NCBI RefSeq assembly: GCF_039621855.1
Contig: NZ_CP155071.1
Location: 620,001-684,000 of the forward strand
Length of the DNA: 64,000 bases
Source of the DNA: Erwinia sp. HDF1-3R
GTDB taxonomy: Bacteria > Pseudomonadota > Gammaproteobacteria > Enterobacterales > Enterobacteriaceae
Direction of reading: 5' to 3'
The position numbers were made by a program, and so were the translations under genes. A model generated the notes under the pieces. The model worked only from the letters and a program-made list of their open reading frames with translations. It searched no databases and was not told the DNA's origin. Positions 1 to 12,432 of the stretch are shown here, piece by piece (the first letter of the stretch is position 1; every line of letters starts with the position of its first letter).

Positions 1-1803
1 GACCTGGAGGCGATTGTCAGCCTCGGTTTTCGCGGTGAGGCGCTGGCCAGCATCAGCTCGGTTTCACGCCTGACGCTGACGTCGCGGACGGAAGCACAAA
101 CAGAAGCCTGGCAGGCCTACGCGGAAGGGCGGGAGATGGCGGTGACGCTGAAACCGGCGGCGCATCCGGTTGGTACAACGCTGGAAGTGCTCGATCTCTT
201 CTACAACACGCCTGCCAGGCGTAAATTTATGCGCACCGAGAAAACGGAATTTAACCACATTGATGAAATCATTCGCCGTATAGCGCTGGCGAGATTTGAT
301 GTGGCCTTCTCGCTGACGCACAACGGCAAGCTGATGCGGCAGTATCGTGCCGTGAGCGGCAGCGGCCAGCAGGAGCGACGCCTTGGTTCGATCTGCGGCC
401 TGCCCTTCCTGAACCATGCCCTGGCAATAGCGTGGCAGCACGGCGATCTGAGCCTGCGCGGCTGGGTGGCCGATCCTGCCGGTTCGCGCACCCTGACCGA
501 CCTTCAATACTGCTATGTGAATGGACGGATGATGCGCGATCGGCTGATCAACCACGCGATTCGCCAGGCCTATCAGGATAAGCTTGGGGACGATCACCAG
601 CCCGCCTACGTTCTTTATCTGGAAATCGATCCGCATCAGGTCGATGTCAACGTGCATCCTGCCAAGCATGAGGTACGTTTCCACCAGTCACGCCTGGTAC
701 ATGATTTTATCTATCAGGGCGTGGTGACCGTCCTGCAGGAGAGCGCACAGCCCGTACTGCCGGGCGCGGAAGGCGAATCTCCGGCGCGCTGGCAGCCGGA
801 AAACCGTCAGGCTGCGGGCGGTAACCACTTCTCTACGCCTGTGGCGACGACATCAGCGGGTGACGATCACCTCTCTACACCTGCCACGGGTAAAGCCGTG
901 GGCGGGAATGTGGTGCTATCGTTGGAGGCCGGACACCCGACATCCGTTGCCGGGCGTTCCTCTCAGGGGAGTGCAGATCGCGCAATATTCCCGTCAGACA
1001 GCAATTCATCTTCACCGACGGGCGGGTCGACACATTCAGCGGGCGGCTCCTCTGCTTCGTCGCAGGGTGGTGCGACACGTCCGATCGGTGCGGGCGGCAT
1101 GCCTCCCGCCAGGCAGCGACAGGAGCCGGTTTACCAGAAAAAAGAGGGGGCGGTTTACCAGCAGCTATTGAATGTTTCTGGCGCCTCCCGCATCAATGAG
1201 CAGAGTCCGGCACCAAAAATTCAGGCGGCCTCGCCGCTCGGTGGTCATAGCCAGAGCTTTGGCCGCGTCCTGACCATTATCGGGGAAGATTGTGCGCTGG
1301 TTGAGGGGCACAACCAGCTGGCGCTGATCCTGCTGCCGGTGGCGGAACGCTGGCTAAAACAGGCCCAGCTGGAACCAGGCGAAGAGGGGCTTCGGCCACA
1401 GCCGCTGCTTATCCCCCTCAGAATGAAAATCGACCGGCCCGAGCGTGATGCCCATGCCCGCTACGTCAGCCTGCTGAATAAGATGGGGATTGACCTGCAA
1501 ACCGACGGGCATCACATCCAGCTACGGGCGGTGCCTTTACCATTGCGCCAACAAAATTTACAAATCTTGATTCCAGAACTGTTAGGCTATCTGGCCCGGC
1601 AGCAGGATGTCAGCACAACGCAAATGGCGCAGTGGTTAGCGCGCCATGCGGTTGCTGAACACCCTCACTGGAATCACTCGCAGGCGATTGCACTGCTGGC
1701 CGATCTCGAACGGTTATGCCCGCAGCTGATTAAATCGCCACCTTCTGGATTATTGCAGCACATCGATATTGAACAGGCGATGAACGCCCTGAAGCATGAG
1801 TGA
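1..1803 (+). CDS. mutL: DNA mismatch repair protein MutL (5' truncated by window edge)
   Basis: MutL is the ATP-dependent coordinator of methyl-directed mismatch repair; it links MutS to MutH and UvrD. The reading frame is already open at base 1 and the first codons give the GHKL ATPase motif GFRGEAL (bases 25-45), so roughly 85 N-terminal residues lie outside the window. The N-terminal transducer domain runs to about base 760, a Gly/Ser/Thr-rich, repetitive linker covers about 780-1190, and the C-terminal dimerisation domain starts near 1240. The linker diverges strongly from E. coli while both ends are well conserved. The stop codon overlaps the start of miaA, as in the classic mutL-miaA-hfq-hflXKC superoperon. 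Confidence 0.97.
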   Translation, partial: DLEAIVSLGFRGEALASISSVSRLTLTSRTEAQTEAWQAYAEGREMAVTLKPAAHPVGTTLEVLDLFYNTPARRKFMRTEKTEFNHIDEIIRRIALARFDVAFSLTHNGKLMRQYRAVSGSGQQERRLGSICGLPFLNHALAIAWQHGDLSLRGWVADPAGSRTLTDLQYCYVNGRMMRDRLINHAIRQAYQDKLGDDHQPAYVLYLEIDPHQVDVNVHPAKHEVRFHQSRLVHDFIYQGVVTVLQESAQPVLPGAEGESPARWQPENRQAAGGNHFSTPVATTSAGDDHLSTPATGKAVGGNVVLSLEAGHPTSVAGRSSQGSADRAIFPSDSNSSSPTGGSTHSAGGSSASSQGGATRPIGAGGMPPARQRQEPVYQKKEGAVYQQLLNVSGASRINEQSPAPKIQAASPLGGHSQSFGRVLTIIGEDCALVEGHNQLALILLPVAERWLKQAQLEPGEEGLRPQPLLIPLRMKIDRPERDAHARYVSLLNKMGIDLQTDGHHIQLRAVPLPLRQQNLQILIPELLGYLARQQDVSTTQMAQWLARHAVAEHPHWNHSQAIALLADLERLCPQLIKSPPSGLLQHIDIEQAMNALKHE

Positions 1804-2746
1804 AACATCCAAGGCTGGCCGGCCAAAGGCACTATTTTTGATGGGCCCGACCGCGTCGGGTAAGACGGCGCTGGCAATTGCACTACGCCAGCATCTGCCT
1901 GTTGAGTTGATTAGCGTAGATTCTGCCCTGATTTATCGCGGTATGGACATTGGCACCGCCAAGCCCTCCGCAGAGGAACAGCGTCTTGCTCCCCATCGTT
2001 TACTGGACATCCGCGATCCGGCAGAAGCCTATTCGGCAGCCGAGTTTCGTCGTGATGCGCTGGCTGAAATGGCGGAGATCACCCGGAGCGGTCGAATTCC
2101 GTTGCTTGTTGGTGGCACCATGCTCTATTACAAGGCTTTACTGGAAGGATTATCGCCGTTGCCCCCGGCCGATCCTGAGGTGCGTCAGCGTATTGAGCAG
2201 AAGGCGAGTGAGTGTGGATGGGATGCACTTCACCGTCAGTTATGTGAAATAGATCCCATTGCTGCAAATCGTATTCATCCGAATGATCCCCAGAGACTCT
2301 CGCGAGCACTGGAAGTTTTTTTTATTTCGGGTAAAACTTTAACGGAACTGACTAAAATCTCAGGTGACGCCCTGCCCTATGACGTTGTTCAGTTTGCGAT
2401 AGCCCCTCAGGCGCGCGAACTGATTCACCAGCGTATTGAGCTGCGTTTTCGACAGATGTTGGCGTCAGGATTTGAAGCGGAGGCTCGGGCGCTTTTTGCA
2501 CGAGGTGATTTGCATACGGATATGCCTTCCATTCGTTGTGTCGGGTATCGCCAGATGTGGTCATTTCTGACGGGTGAGATCGATTACGATGACATGGTTT
2601 ATCGGGGAATTTGCGCGACCCGGCAGTTGGCCAAGCGCCAGATGACCTGGCTTCGTGGGTGGAAAGATGTTCACTGGCTGGATAGCGAACACCCTGAAGC
2701 CGCACGGGTGAAAGTGTTACAGGTTCTTGGTGCGAAGCATGGGTGA
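1796..2746 (+). CDS. miaA: tRNA dimethylallyltransferase MiaA
   Basis: Adds the isopentenyl group from DMAPP to A37 of tRNAs that read UNN codons, the first step of ms2i6A synthesis. The P-loop GPTASGKT sits at residues 17-24, followed by [18 protein letters not shown], typical of the DMAPP-binding fold. At 316 residues it matches the family. It overlaps mutL by 8 bases, implying translational coupling. In E. coli the 3' part of miaA carries heat-shock and vegetative promoters for hfq; I did not resolve them here. Confidence 0.97.
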   Translation: MSETSKAGRPKALFLMGPTASGKTALAIALRQHLPVELISVDSALIYRGMDIGTAKPSAEEQRLAPHRLLDIRDPAEAYSAAEFRRDALAEMAEITRSGRIPLLVGGTMLYYKALLEGLSPLPPADPEVRQRIEQKASECGWDALHRQLCEIDPIAANRIHPNDPQRLSRALEVFFISGKTLTELTKISGDALPYDVVQFAIAPQARELIHQRIELRFRQMLASGFEAEARALFARGDLHTDMPSIRCVGYRQMWSFLTGEIDYDDMVYRGICATRQLAKRQMTWLRGWKDVHWLDSEHPEAARVKVLQVLGAKHG

Positions 2747-2849
2747 TTGTGTACAATTGGTACGTTATCTTGCGCAAATTTTTTACGCAGTATTTCAGAA
2801 CCGCGAGGTTCTTAAGTAGCAAACAACAAGCATATAAGGAAAAGATAGA

Positions 2850-3161
2850 ATGGCTAAGGGGCAATCATTGCAAGATCCGTTCTTGAACGCACTGCGTCGC
2901 GAACGTGTTCCGGTTTCGATTTATTTGGTTAATGGTATCAAACTTCAGGGTCAGATCGAGTCGTTTGATCAATTTGTGATTTTATTGAAAAACACGGTAA
3001 GCCAGATGGTGTATAAACACGCTATCTCCACCGTTGTTCCGTCCCGTCCGGTCTCCCACCACAACAATAACGCGGGTGGCGGAAGCAGCAACTATCACCA
3101 CAGTGGCAGTACTCAGGGGGCTTCAACTCAGCCTCAGCAAGACGGTGACGACGCAGAGTAA
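2850..3161 (+). CDS. hfq: RNA chaperone Hfq
   Basis: Hfq is the hexameric Sm-like chaperone that pairs small RNAs with mRNAs. The N-terminal core ([20 protein letters not shown]) and the Sm2 motif around YKHAIS are intact. The 103-residue protein ends in a Gly/Ser/His/Asn-rich tail followed by an acidic tip (DGDDAE), the disordered tail typical of enterobacterial Hfq. A good Shine-Dalgarno (AAGGA) precedes the ATG. It is followed by a hairpin before hflX. Confidence 0.97.
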   Translation: MAKGQSLQDPFLNALRRERVPVSIYLVNGIKLQGQIESFDQFVILLKNTVSQMVYKHAISTVVPSRPVSHHNNNAGGGSSNYHHSGSTQGASTQPQQDGDDAE

Positions 3162-3176
3162 TCACAGGTCTTATAT

Positions 3177-3206
3177 GACGGGGGAGCGTTCTTCAGGTTC
3201 CCCGTC
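3177..3206 (+). terminator. Hairpin between hfq and hflX (attenuator-like)
   Basis: Arms 3177-3185 and 3198-3206 (GACGGGG... paired with ...CCCCGTC) form a 9-bp stem with a 12-nt loop, without a clear T-tract. It could partly uncouple the abundant hfq mRNA from hflX. Function is inferred only from position and folding. Confidence 0.35.
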
Positions 3207-3368
3207 CAGGTAGGATAATGCCAGCCTGATTTGCCCGGGCAGATAAAGCCTGGGCCAAATTACGCAAATAAACGCCGTTTTCAACCGAAAACGCGCACTG
3301 TAAATCTGATTTTAACGCTGTATGGCCATTGCGTAACAGGTTTCACAAGGTTCTGAGAGGTTTCAAGT

Positions 3369-4649
3369 TTGTTTGACCGTTATGATGCCGGTGAGCAGGC
3401 CGTACTGGTACACATCTATTTCTCCCAAGACAGAGATATGGAAGATTTGCAGGAGTTTGAAACTCTTGTCTCTTCTGCGGGTGTTGAAGCCCTGCGAGTC
3501 GTAACCGGTAGCCGAAAAGCGCCACATCCTAAATATTTTGTTGGCGAAGGTAAGGCCGTTGAAATTGCTGAAGCGGTCAAATCCAGCGGTGCCTCAGTGG
3601 TGCTGTTCGATCACGCCCTTAGCCCGGCTCAGGAGCGTAATCTGGAAGCCCTGTGCCAGTGCCGGGTCCTTGACCGCACGGGCCTGATCCTTGACATTTT
3701 TGCCCAGCGCGCGCGTACCCATGAAGGTAAATTGCAGGTGGAGCTGGCCCAGCTCCGCCATCTTGCCACGCGTCTGGTACGCGGCTGGACTCACCTTGAA
3801 CGCCAGAAAGGCGGTATTGGCCTGCGCGGGCCGGGTGAAACTCAGCTGGAAACGGACCGCCGCCTGCTGCGTAATCGCATTACGCTGATCCTTTCGCGAC
3901 TGCAGAAAGTTGAAAAGCAGCGTGAGCAGGGCAGGCAGGCCCGCAATAAAGCCGACGTGCCAACGGTTTCGCTGGTGGGGTATACCAACGCCGGTAAATC
4001 GACGCTGTTTAACTGTATTACCTCCGCAGAGGTGTATGTTGCAAACCAGCTGTTTGCGACCCTGGATCCCACGCTGCGTCGCGTTGACGTGGTGGATGTA
4101 GGAGAAGTGGTGCTGGCGGATACGGTTGGATTTATCCGCCATCTGCCTCATGACCTGGTGGCCGCGTTTAAAGCCACGCTACAGGAAACTCGCGAGGCAA
4201 CGCTGCTGCTGCACGTCATTGACGCCAGCGATGCGCGCGTGGATGAAAATATTGAGGCGGTGAATGAGGTTCTGGAAGAGATCGAATCTGATGATATTCC
4301 CGCCCTGTTAGTGATGAACAAAATCGATATGCTGGAGGACTTTGTTCCGCGAATCGATCGTAATGAAGAAAATCTGCCGATCCGCGTCTGGCTTTCTGCA
4401 CAAACGGGCGAAGGGATCCCGCTCCTGTTTCAGGCGCTGACTGAACGTCTGGCGGGCGAGATCGCGCAGTATGATTTACGTCTGCCGCCGGGAACGGGAC
4501 GGTTGCGCAGCCGTTTTTATCAGCTCCAGGCGATAGAAAAAGAGTGGAATGAAGACGATGGTAGCGTAGGTTTGCAGGTACGCATGCCCATCGTTGACTG
4601 GCGTCGTCTGTGCAAGCAGGAGCCGGCACTGGTGGATTACATTGTTTGA
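3369..4649 (+). CDS. hflX: GTPase HflX, ribosome rescue/splitting factor
   Basis: HflX is a GTPase that binds the 50S subunit and splits stalled ribosomes after heat stress. The N-terminal HflX domain (about residues 1-190) precedes the G domain with G1 GYTNAGKST near residue 203, G3 DTVGF and G4 NKID. Length is 426 residues, the same as E. coli. The start is TTG: a GAGAGG Shine-Dalgarno lies 8 bases upstream and the N-terminus ([12 protein letters not shown]) aligns with E. coli from that codon, so the non-ATG start is supported. It lies upstream of hflKC in the usual order. Confidence 0.97.
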   Translation: MFDRYDAGEQAVLVHIYFSQDRDMEDLQEFETLVSSAGVEALRVVTGSRKAPHPKYFVGEGKAVEIAEAVKSSGASVVLFDHALSPAQERNLEALCQCRVLDRTGLILDIFAQRARTHEGKLQVELAQLRHLATRLVRGWTHLERQKGGIGLRGPGETQLETDRRLLRNRITLILSRLQKVEKQREQGRQARNKADVPTVSLVGYTNAGKSTLFNCITSAEVYVANQLFATLDPTLRRVDVVDVGEVVLADTVGFIRHLPHDLVAAFKATLQETREATLLLHVIDASDARVDENIEAVNEVLEEIESDDIPALLVMNKIDMLEDFVPRIDRNEENLPIRVWLSAQTGEGIPLLFQALTERLAGEIAQYDLRLPPGTGRLRSRFYQLQAIEKEWNEDDGSVGLQVRMPIVDWRRLCKQEPALVDYIV

Positions 4650-4718
4650 CTGATTTTGCCTGACACGCGTATCCCGGCCCTGGGATACCACCGCACACAC
4701 AATTAATGGAGTATAAAC

Positions 4719-5969
4719 ATGGCGTGGAATCAGCCCGGGAATAACGGACAGGACCGCGACCCGTGGGGAAGCAGCAATAATCAAGGCGGCAACTCTGGGG
4801 GAAATAAGGGAGGGCGCGATAAGGGGCCTCCTGATTTGGATGATATTTTTCGCAAGCTAAGCAAAAAGCTTGGTGGATTTGGCGGTGGTAAAAACGATAA
4901 CAGCGGTAGCCAGAATACGCCAGGACGCGGCGGCCGGCTGGTCGGCATCGTGGTTGTGGCCGCGGTAGTTATCTGGGCGGGCAGCGGTTTCTACACCATC
5001 AAAGAGGCGGAACGGGGTGTGGTAACGCGCTTTGGTAAATTCAGCCATCTGGTTGAACCCGGCCTGAACTGGAAGCCAACCTTCGTTGATCAGGTTCGTG
5101 CGGTAAACGTTGAAGCCGTGCGTGAGCTGGCGGCGTCCGGCACCATGCTGACCTCTGACGAAAACGTCGTACGGGTTGAGATGAATGTGCAGTACCGCAT
5201 CACCAATCCGGAGCGCTATCTGTTTGCCGTTACCAGCGCCGATGACAGCCTGCGTCAGGCCACGGACAGCGCGCTGCGCGGCGTGATTGGGCGCTCGACG
5301 ATGGATCGCATTCTGACCGAAGGTCGTACCGTGGTGCGTAGCGAAACGCAGCGCGAGCTGGAAGAAACTATCCGTCCTTACGATATGGGTATTACGCTGC
5401 TGGACGTCAACTTCCAGGCTGCTCGTCCGCCTGAAGAGGTGAAAGCCGCGTTTGATGATGCCATTGCCGCGCGTGAAAACCGCGAGCAGTACGTCCGTGA
5501 AGCAGAAGCTTATGCGAATGAGGTTCAGCCACGCGCTAATGGTCAGGCTCAGCGTATTCTCGAAGAGGCACGTGCTTATAAAACACGTACCGTGCTGGAA
5601 GCCCAGGGTGAAGTTGCCCGCTTTGCAAAAATTCTGCCTGAATATAAAGCCGCGCCGCAAATTACCCGCGAGCGTCTCTATATTGAAACCATGGAACGTG
5701 TACTGAGCCACACCCGCAAGGTGCTGGTTAACGATAAAGGCAATAACCTGATGGTGCTGCCGCTGGACCAGCTGATGCGGGGCCAGGGCGGTTCGTCCTC
5801 CAACGCAACGCAGGACAGCAGCAGCAACAGCCTGCTTCGTCTGCCACCGGCTTCAGGCAGCAGCAGTGAACGCGCCAGCAGCAGTTCGTCGTTCAGCCCG
5901 GACGACATCATGGATCAGCGTCGGGTTAACGCCCAGCGCAACGATACCCAGCGCGAAGGGAGAGAATAA
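4719..5969 (+). CDS. hflK: FtsH-modulating SPFH protein HflK
   Basis: HflK and HflC form a membrane-anchored periplasmic cage around the FtsH protease and restrain its activity on membrane proteins. The cytosolic N-terminus is Gly/Asn/Asp-rich (about residues 1-75), a single membrane segment spans about 78-97, and the SPFH/band-7 domain follows (FYTIKEAERGVVTRFGK onward). The C-terminus is a Ser/Asn/Gln-rich tail. It is 416 residues with a strong match to E. coli. hflC begins 3 bases after the stop. Confidence 0.97.
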   Translation: MAWNQPGNNGQDRDPWGSSNNQGGNSGGNKGGRDKGPPDLDDIFRKLSKKLGGFGGGKNDNSGSQNTPGRGGRLVGIVVVAAVVIWAGSGFYTIKEAERGVVTRFGKFSHLVEPGLNWKPTFVDQVRAVNVEAVRELAASGTMLTSDENVVRVEMNVQYRITNPERYLFAVTSADDSLRQATDSALRGVIGRSTMDRILTEGRTVVRSETQRELEETIRPYDMGITLLDVNFQAARPPEEVKAAFDDAIAARENREQYVREAEAYANEVQPRANGQAQRILEEARAYKTRTVLEAQGEVARFAKILPEYKAAPQITRERLYIETMERVLSHTRKVLVNDKGNNLMVLPLDQLMRGQGGSSSNATQDSSSNSLLRLPPASGSSSERASSSSSFSPDDIMDQRRVNAQRNDTQREGRE

Positions 5970-5972
5970 GCG

Positions 5973-6977
5973 ATGCGTAAGCCATTAATCGTAGTGTTGA
6001 TTGTTGTGCTGGTGGTGCTGTACGCGTCACTGTTTGTAGTGCAGGAGGGGCAGCGCGGTATCGTGATGCGCTTTGGTAAAGTGCTGCGCGACAGCGAGAA
6101 CAAGCCGCTGGTCTATGCGCCAGGCCTGCATTTTAAGATCCCATTCCTGGAATCGGTCAAATCGCTTGATGCGCGTATTCAGACCATGGATAACCAGGCT
6201 GACCGCTTTGTCACCAAAGAGAAGAAAGATCTGATCGTCGACTCCTATATCAAGTGGCGCATCAGCGATTTCAGCCGTTACTACCTGGCAACAGGCGGCG
6301 GTGATATTTCTCAGGCCGAAGTGCTGCTGAAGCGCAAATTCAGTGACCGCCTGCGTTCCGAAATGGGACGTCTGGATGTGAAGGATATCGTTACTGACTC
6401 CCGTGGGCGTTTGACCACGGACGTGCGGGAAGCGCTGAATACGGGTACGGCAGGGCAGGATGATGAAATTGCCACGCCTGCTGCAGACGATGCCATCGCT
6501 TCCGCGGCGGCCCGCGTTGAGCGTGAAACCACCAGCAAAGAGCCGGCGGTCAATCCGAACAGCATGGCTGCGCTGGGCATTCAGGTGGTCGACGTGCGCA
6601 TTAAGCAGATCAATCTGCCAACGGAAGTGTCGGATGCGATCTACAACCGTATGCGCGCAGAGCGTGAAGCCGTCGCCCGTAGCCAGCGTTCACAGGGGCA
6701 GGAAGAGGCTGAGAAGCTACGTGCCGGTGCGGATTACGAAGTGACCCGCACGCTGGCAGAAGCGCAGCGTACCGCGCTGATGACCCGTGGTGAAGGGGAT
6801 GCGGATGCGGCTAAGCTGTTCGCCGATGCGTTCAGCCAGGATCCGGATTTCTACGCCTTCATTCGTAGCCTGCGCGCCTACGATAACAGCTTCAAGAGCA
6901 ACCAGGATATTATGGTGCTCAGCCCGGACAGCGATTTCTTCCGCTTTATGAAGTCGCCTTCTAACGCCACACGCTAA
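5973..6977 (+). CDS. hflC: FtsH-modulating SPFH protein HflC
   Basis: Partner of HflK in the FtsH-associated complex. An N-terminal signal anchor (about residues 4-22) is followed by an SPFH domain beginning FVVQEGQRGIVMRFGK. A helical segment rich in Ala, Glu and Arg follows (about 215-275). Length is 334 residues, as in E. coli. It is the last gene before a strong intrinsic terminator. Confidence 0.97.
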   Translation: MRKPLIVVLIVVLVVLYASLFVVQEGQRGIVMRFGKVLRDSENKPLVYAPGLHFKIPFLESVKSLDARIQTMDNQADRFVTKEKKDLIVDSYIKWRISDFSRYYLATGGGDISQAEVLLKRKFSDRLRSEMGRLDVKDIVTDSRGRLTTDVREALNTGTAGQDDEIATPAADDAIASAAARVERETTSKEPAVNPNSMAALGIQVVDVRIKQINLPTEVSDAIYNRMRAEREAVARSQRSQGQEEAEKLRAGADYEVTRTLAEAQRTALMTRGEGDADAAKLFADAFSQDPDFYAFIRSLRAYDNSFKSNQDIMVLSPDSDFFRFMKSPSNATR

Positions 6978-6994
6978 GAATCTGTTATAAAACT

Positions 6995-7023
6995 GGGGCC
7001 GGATCTTCCGGCCCCTTCTTTTT
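6995..7023 (+). terminator. Intrinsic terminator after hflC
   Basis: A perfect 9-bp GC-rich stem (6995-7003 with 7007-7015, GGGGCCGGA/TCCGGCCCC) with a 3-nt loop is followed by TTCTTTTT. It closes the mutL-hflC superoperon. Confidence 0.9.
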
Positions 7024-7042
7024 GTCTTATGCGGGTATAATA

Positions 7043-7249
7043 ATGAACTCAACCATTTGGATGGCACTGGCTCTGGTGCTGGTTTTAGAAGGCTTAGGGC
7101 CCGTACTGCTGCCGCGTATCTGGCGCCGAATGATCCTGTCAATGGCAAACCTCCCTGACCAGCTGCTGCGCCGTTTTGGTGGGGGGCTGGTGGTGGCAGG
7201 TGCGGTAACCTACTACATGGTGAGCATTCATAATGGTGGTCAGGGCTGA
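7043..7249 (+). CDS. yjeT: DUF2065 small inner-membrane protein YjeT
   Basis: A 68-residue two-helix membrane protein of unknown function, conserved between hflC and purA in enterobacteria. The first helix is MNSTIWMALALVLVLEGLGP, then a short basic loop (RIWRRM) and a second helix containing FGGGLVVAGAVTYYM. The open frame begins earlier, but the ATG at 7043 matches the E. coli start; the upstream part would lie inside the hflC terminator. Confidence 0.88.
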   Translation: MNSTIWMALALVLVLEGLGPVLLPRIWRRMILSMANLPDQLLRRFGGGLVVAGAVTYYMVSIHNGGQG

Positions 7250-7360
7250 CCTGCTGTGGCAAGGGAGTGCCGAATCCCCCGCTCTCGCATCTTCTCAACC
7301 TTTGGGGTCTCTGTCTGGCGTTTTACTTTACGCTGCACCGCTGATTTAGGGTAAAAAAGT

Positions 7361-7376
7361 ACGCAATCGTATGCTA
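7361..7376 (+). promoter_or_regulatory. Candidate PurR operator upstream of purA
   Basis: The 16-mer ACGCAATCGTATGCTA matches the palindromic PurR consensus ACGCAAACGTTTGCGT at 12 of 16 positions and lies just upstream of the proposed purA -35 element. E. coli purA is a known PurR target. Assignment here is by eye. Confidence 0.5.
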
Positions 7377-7382
7377 AAAGAG

Positions 7383-7411
7383 CTGAAAGACGGGTTTTAC
7401 GATGGTAGAAT
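7383..7411 (+). promoter_or_regulatory. Candidate sigma-70 promoter of purA
   Basis: A -35 element CTGAAA (7383-7388) and a -10 element TAGAAT (7406-7411) are separated by 17 bases, 30 bases before the purA start. The candidate PurR box lies immediately upstream. Confidence 0.5.
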
Positions 7412-7438
7412 CCATTTTTAAGCAATCGGTGATTTTGA

Positions 7439-8740
<1,302 letters not shown>

Positions 8741-8749
8741 AGCCGTCTC

Positions 8750-8777
8750 AGGCCGGGGATTCCCCGGCCTTTGTCCT
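8750..8777 (+). terminator. Intrinsic terminator after purA
   Basis: Stem 8750-8758 with 8762-8770 (AGGCCGGGG/CCCCGGCCT) and a short T-rich tail directly follow the purA stop. Confidence 0.85.
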
Positions 8778-9065
8778 TCCGTGTCATGCCCTGCCCAGTT
8801 TTCTCTTGCCACCGCGCTTAAATAAAATGGCCCTAAGTGTAAAGGGTGGTTTATCATCATTTACAATACACTCATTTATGAGCGGAATAGGGTAGCGCTC
8901 CGGGCCTGTTGCCTGAAAAGAGCCTGTACCCTGGGAGACAGCGCTTAGCTGCATCACCCGCACGTCAGCCGCAGGCTGACCGGGTTGATAACACCCATCC
9001 GCTCTACCCATTATTGCGCCGTGAACGATCTTCACGCTGCAATGAATGACAACGGAGGAACCGCA
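8771..9065. other. Intergenic region purA-rnr; no nsrR
   Basis: About 300 bases without a credible gene. In E. coli nsrR, encoding the nitric-oxide-sensing repressor, lies here and is cotranscribed with rnr. No frame in this stretch resembles an Rrf2 protein, so rnr must have its own promoter; I could not assign it. Confidence 0.7.
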
Positions 9066-11522
9066 ATGTCAAAAGATCCATTTAAGGAACGGGAAGCAGA
9101 GAAATACGAAAACCCCATTCCCAGCCGCGAATTTATCCTTGCTCATCTTGATAAACGCGAAAAACCGGCCAGCCGTGAAGAGCTGGCCGATGAACTTTCT
9201 ATTACGGGCGAAGAGCAGACAGAAGCGCTGCGCCGCCGCCTGCGCGCCATGGAGCGCGACGGTCAGTTAGTCTTCACTCGCCGCCAGTGCTATGCGCTGC
9301 CGGAGCGTCTGGACCTGCTTCGCGGTAAAGTTATCGGCCACCGCGATGGCTTTGGCTTTCTTCGCATTGAAGGCAGCAAAGACGATCTCTACCTCTCTGC
9401 CGAACAGATGAAAATGTGCATGCACGGTGATGTGATCCTCGCGCAGGCGATGGGCGCAGACCGCAAAGGCCGCCGGGAAGCTCGCGTGGTGCGTGTACTC
9501 GAACCGCGCAACAATCAGATCGTTGGCCGCTACTTCACTGAAGCCGGGGTCGGCTTTGTGGTGCCGGATGACAGCCGCCTGAGCTTTGATATTCTGATCC
9601 CCGCCGAAGAGTTGATGGGCGCGCGCATGGGCTTTGTGGTGGTCGTGGAGCTGATGCAGCGTCCAACCCGCCGCAGCAAGGCCGTGGGTAAGGTCGTCGA
9701 AGTACTTGGTGATAATATGGGCACCGGGATGGCCGTGGAAATGGCGCTGCGTACCCACGATATTCCCCATAGCTGGTCGCCTGAGCTTGAGCGACAGATC
9801 GCTAAACTGAAAGAAGAAGTGCCGGAAGAGGCGAAAGCGGGCCGTGTGGATCTGCGCGATCTGCCGCTGGTCACTATTGATGGTGAAGATGCCCGCGACT
9901 TTGATGATGCCGTATTCTGCGAAAGAAAACGCGGCGGCGGCTGGCGGCTGTGGGTAGCTATCGCCGACGTCAGCTACTACGTGCGTCCCGGTACGCCGCT
10001 TGACGACGAAGCGGTTAACCGTGGCACCTCGGTTTACTTCCCGTCGCAGGTTGTTCCCATGCTGCCGGAAGTGCTGTCCAACGGACTCTGTTCGCTTAAC
10101 CCGCAGGTCGATCGCCTGTGTATGGTTTGCGAGATGACCATTTCCGCTACCGGTAAGCTGACCGGTTATAAGCACTATGAAGCGGTAATGAACTCCTGGG
10201 CGCGTCTGACCTATAACAAGGTCTGGAATATCCTTCAGGGCGACCAGGAACTGCGCGAGCAGTATCAGCCGCTGGTTAAGGATCTGGAAGAGCTGCACCG
10301 CATGTATCTGGTGCTTGAGAAATCCCGCGAGCAGCGCGGCGGCATCTCTTTTGAGACGGACGAAGCTAAATTTGTTTTCAACGCCGATCGCCGTATTGAG
10401 CGCGTTGAGCAGGTATCGCGCAATGATGCGCACAAGCTGATCGAAGAGTGCATGATTCTGGCGAATATCGCCTCCGCGCGCTATGTCGAAAAGAACAATG
10501 AACCGGCGCTGTTCCGCGATCACGACCGCCCAAGCGAAGAGAATATCAAAAGCTTCCGTTCGGTACTCAACGAGCTGGGTCTGACGCTTGGCGGCGGCAA
10601 TAAGCCTCATCCGCTGGACTATGCCGAGCTGTTGACGCAAATTGCCAGCCGTCCCGATCATGAAATGCTGCAAACCATGCTGCTGCGCTCGATGAAACAG
10701 GCGGTATACGATCCGGAAAACCGGGGTCACTTCGGGCTGGCGCTGGCGTCCTACGCGCACTTTACCTCGCCTATTCGTCGTTATCCCGACCTGCTGCTGC
10801 ACCGCGCCATTAAGTATCTGGTGGCGAAAGAGAACGGCACGCTGCAGGGCAACACCACGCCGACGGGCGGCTACCATTACGATCTTCAGCAGATGTTGCA
10901 GCTAGGCCAGCACTGTTCGATGGCGGAGCGCCGGGCCGATGAAGCGACGCGTGACGTTGCCGACTGGCTGAAATGTGACTTTATGCAGGATCAGGTTGGC
11001 GAAACCTTCAGCGGCGTGATTTCCAGCGTCACAGGGTTTGGCTTCTTTGTGCGTCTGACCGATCTGTTTATTGACGGGCTGGTGCATGTTTCCTCGCTGG
11101 ATAACGACTACTATCGCTTTGATGCCGTTGGCCAGCGTATGGTTGGCGAGTCCGGCGGCAAATCGTATCGACTGGGTGATACGGTAGAAGTGCGCGTGGA
11201 CGCGGTGCACATGGAGGAGCGTAAAATCGACTTCGCGCTGATCTCAAGCCAGCGTAAGCCGCGCGGTGAAGGCAAAACCGAACGTGACCGCGCGAAGAAA
11301 AGCCCCTCGCAAAATAGCGGCAAGCGTCGTCGTGAGCAGAGCAAGCGGAAGAACTTTGAGCCAGACAGCGCATTTCGCGCCGCGAAGCCTAAAGAAGTCA
11401 GCGTTGACGACGGTGCCAGCAAAGAGAAAAAAGCTAAAAAACCGTCGGATAAAACCCGTAGAATCTCCGCTGCGACCCGTGCCAAACGCGCCGCTAAGAA
11501 AAAACCTGACACCACGGCGTGA
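9066..11522 (+). CDS. rnr: Ribonuclease R
   Basis: RNase R is a processive 3'-5' exoribonuclease that degrades structured RNA and matures tmRNA and rRNA. The order is an N-terminal helix-turn-helix region (about 20-85), cold-shock domains, the RNB catalytic domain with [12 protein letters not shown] carrying the metal-binding aspartates, an S1 domain near 640-725, and a Lys/Arg-rich tail. The frame is open further upstream, but the ATG at 9066 has a GGAGG Shine-Dalgarno at 9054-9058 and matches the E. coli N-terminus, giving 818 residues. Confidence 0.97.
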   Translation: MSKDPFKEREAEKYENPIPSREFILAHLDKREKPASREELADELSITGEEQTEALRRRLRAMERDGQLVFTRRQCYALPERLDLLRGKVIGHRDGFGFLRIEGSKDDLYLSAEQMKMCMHGDVILAQAMGADRKGRREARVVRVLEPRNNQIVGRYFTEAGVGFVVPDDSRLSFDILIPAEELMGARMGFVVVVELMQRPTRRSKAVGKVVEVLGDNMGTGMAVEMALRTHDIPHSWSPELERQIAKLKEEVPEEAKAGRVDLRDLPLVTIDGEDARDFDDAVFCERKRGGGWRLWVAIADVSYYVRPGTPLDDEAVNRGTSVYFPSQVVPMLPEVLSNGLCSLNPQVDRLCMVCEMTISATGKLTGYKHYEAVMNSWARLTYNKVWNILQGDQELREQYQPLVKDLEELHRMYLVLEKSREQRGGISFETDEAKFVFNADRRIERVEQVSRNDAHKLIEECMILANIASARYVEKNNEPALFRDHDRPSEENIKSFRSVLNELGLTLGGGNKPHPLDYAELLTQIASRPDHEMLQTMLLRSMKQAVYDPENRGHFGLALASYAHFTSPIRRYPDLLLHRAIKYLVAKENGTLQGNTTPTGGYHYDLQQMLQLGQHCSMAERRADEATRDVADWLKCDFMQDQVGETFSGVISSVTGFGFFVRLTDLFIDGLVHVSSLDNDYYRFDAVGQRMVGESGGKSYRLGDTVEVRVDAVHMEERKIDFALISSQRKPRGEGKTERDRAKKSPSQNSGKRRREQSKRKNFEPDSAFRAAKPKEVSVDDGASKEKKAKKPSDKTRRISAATRAKRAAKKKPDTTA

Positions 11523-11533
11523 GCCCGTCTGGT

Positions 11534-11563
11534 GCTGTGGGCGGGTAAGCTGCCGCCCGCAGC
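11534..11563 (+). terminator. Hairpin between rnr and rlmB
   Basis: Arms 11534-11544 and 11553-11563 (GCTGtGGGCGG / CCGCCCgCAGC) form a stem with one internal mismatch, followed by ATTAAAATTT. It may partially terminate rnr transcription or stabilise its 3' end. Confidence 0.45.
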
Positions 11564-11592
11564 ATTAAAATTTCATATTGAGTAACCGATTA

Positions 11593-12330
11593 ATGAGTGA
11601 AATTGTTTTTGGTATCCACGCCGTGCAGGCGCTGCTGGACAGCGATCCGCAGCGCTTTCAGGAAGTCTTTATTCTCAAAGGGCGCGACGATCGCCGTCTA
11701 CAGCCGCTGATTCAGGGCCTGGAAGCGCAGGGGATTGTTATACAGGTTGCCAACCGCCAGTGGCTGGACAGTCAGGTGGAGGGCGGCGTGCACCAGGGTA
11801 TTGTGGCGCGGGTTAAGCCGGGTCGTCAGTATCAGGAAAATGATATTCCCGCGCTGCTGGAAAAGCTGGATTCCCCTTTCCTGCTGATCCTCGATGGCGT
11901 TACCGATCCGCATAACCTGGGCGCCTGCCTGCGCAGCGCCGATGCGGCAGGCGTACATGCGGTTATTGTCCCCCGCGACCGTTCAGCGCAGTTGAATGCC
12001 ACGGCGAAGAAAGTGGCCAGCGGCGCGGCGGAGCATGTTCCCCTGATCCGCGTGACCAACCTGGCGCGTACCATGCGTATGCTACAGGAGGCTAACGTCT
12101 GGATTGTTGGCACGGCAGGTGAAGCCGATCACGATCTTTTCCAGAGCAAAATGACCGGTCCGATGGCGCTGGTGATGGGTGCGGAAGGCGAAGGTATGCG
12201 CCGTCTGACCCGCGAGCACTGTGATGAGCTGATCCGCATTCCCATGTCCGGAAGCGTCTCTTCGCTGAACGTCTCGGTCGCCACGGGTGTCTGCCTGTTT
12301 GAGGCCGTGCGTCAGCGCCGCAGTAAATAA
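11593..12330 (+). CDS. rlmB: 23S rRNA (guanosine-2'-O-)-methyltransferase RlmB
   Basis: A SPOUT-class enzyme that methylates the 2'-O of G2251 in the 23S rRNA P-loop. The protein (245 residues) has the N-terminal substrate-binding domain and the C-terminal knot with motifs [27 protein letters not shown] and [14 protein letters not shown]. An in-frame TTG 15 bases upstream is possible, but the ATG at 11593 matches the E. coli start. Confidence 0.96.
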   Translation: MSEIVFGIHAVQALLDSDPQRFQEVFILKGRDDRRLQPLIQGLEAQGIVIQVANRQWLDSQVEGGVHQGIVARVKPGRQYQENDIPALLEKLDSPFLLILDGVTDPHNLGACLRSADAAGVHAVIVPRDRSAQLNATAKKVASGAAEHVPLIRVTNLARTMRMLQEANVWIVGTAGEADHDLFQSKMTGPMALVMGAEGEGMRRLTREHCDELIRIPMSGSVSSLNVSVATGVCLFEAVRQRRSK

Positions 12331-12432
12331 TCCTTCCGGGGCGTGACCTGCGCCCCGAAATTCACTCCCCTTTCTCCTGCATTTTTGTCCGTCTCTCATA
12401 CTGACGTGAGCGTTGATGACAAAGGTGCCGTG

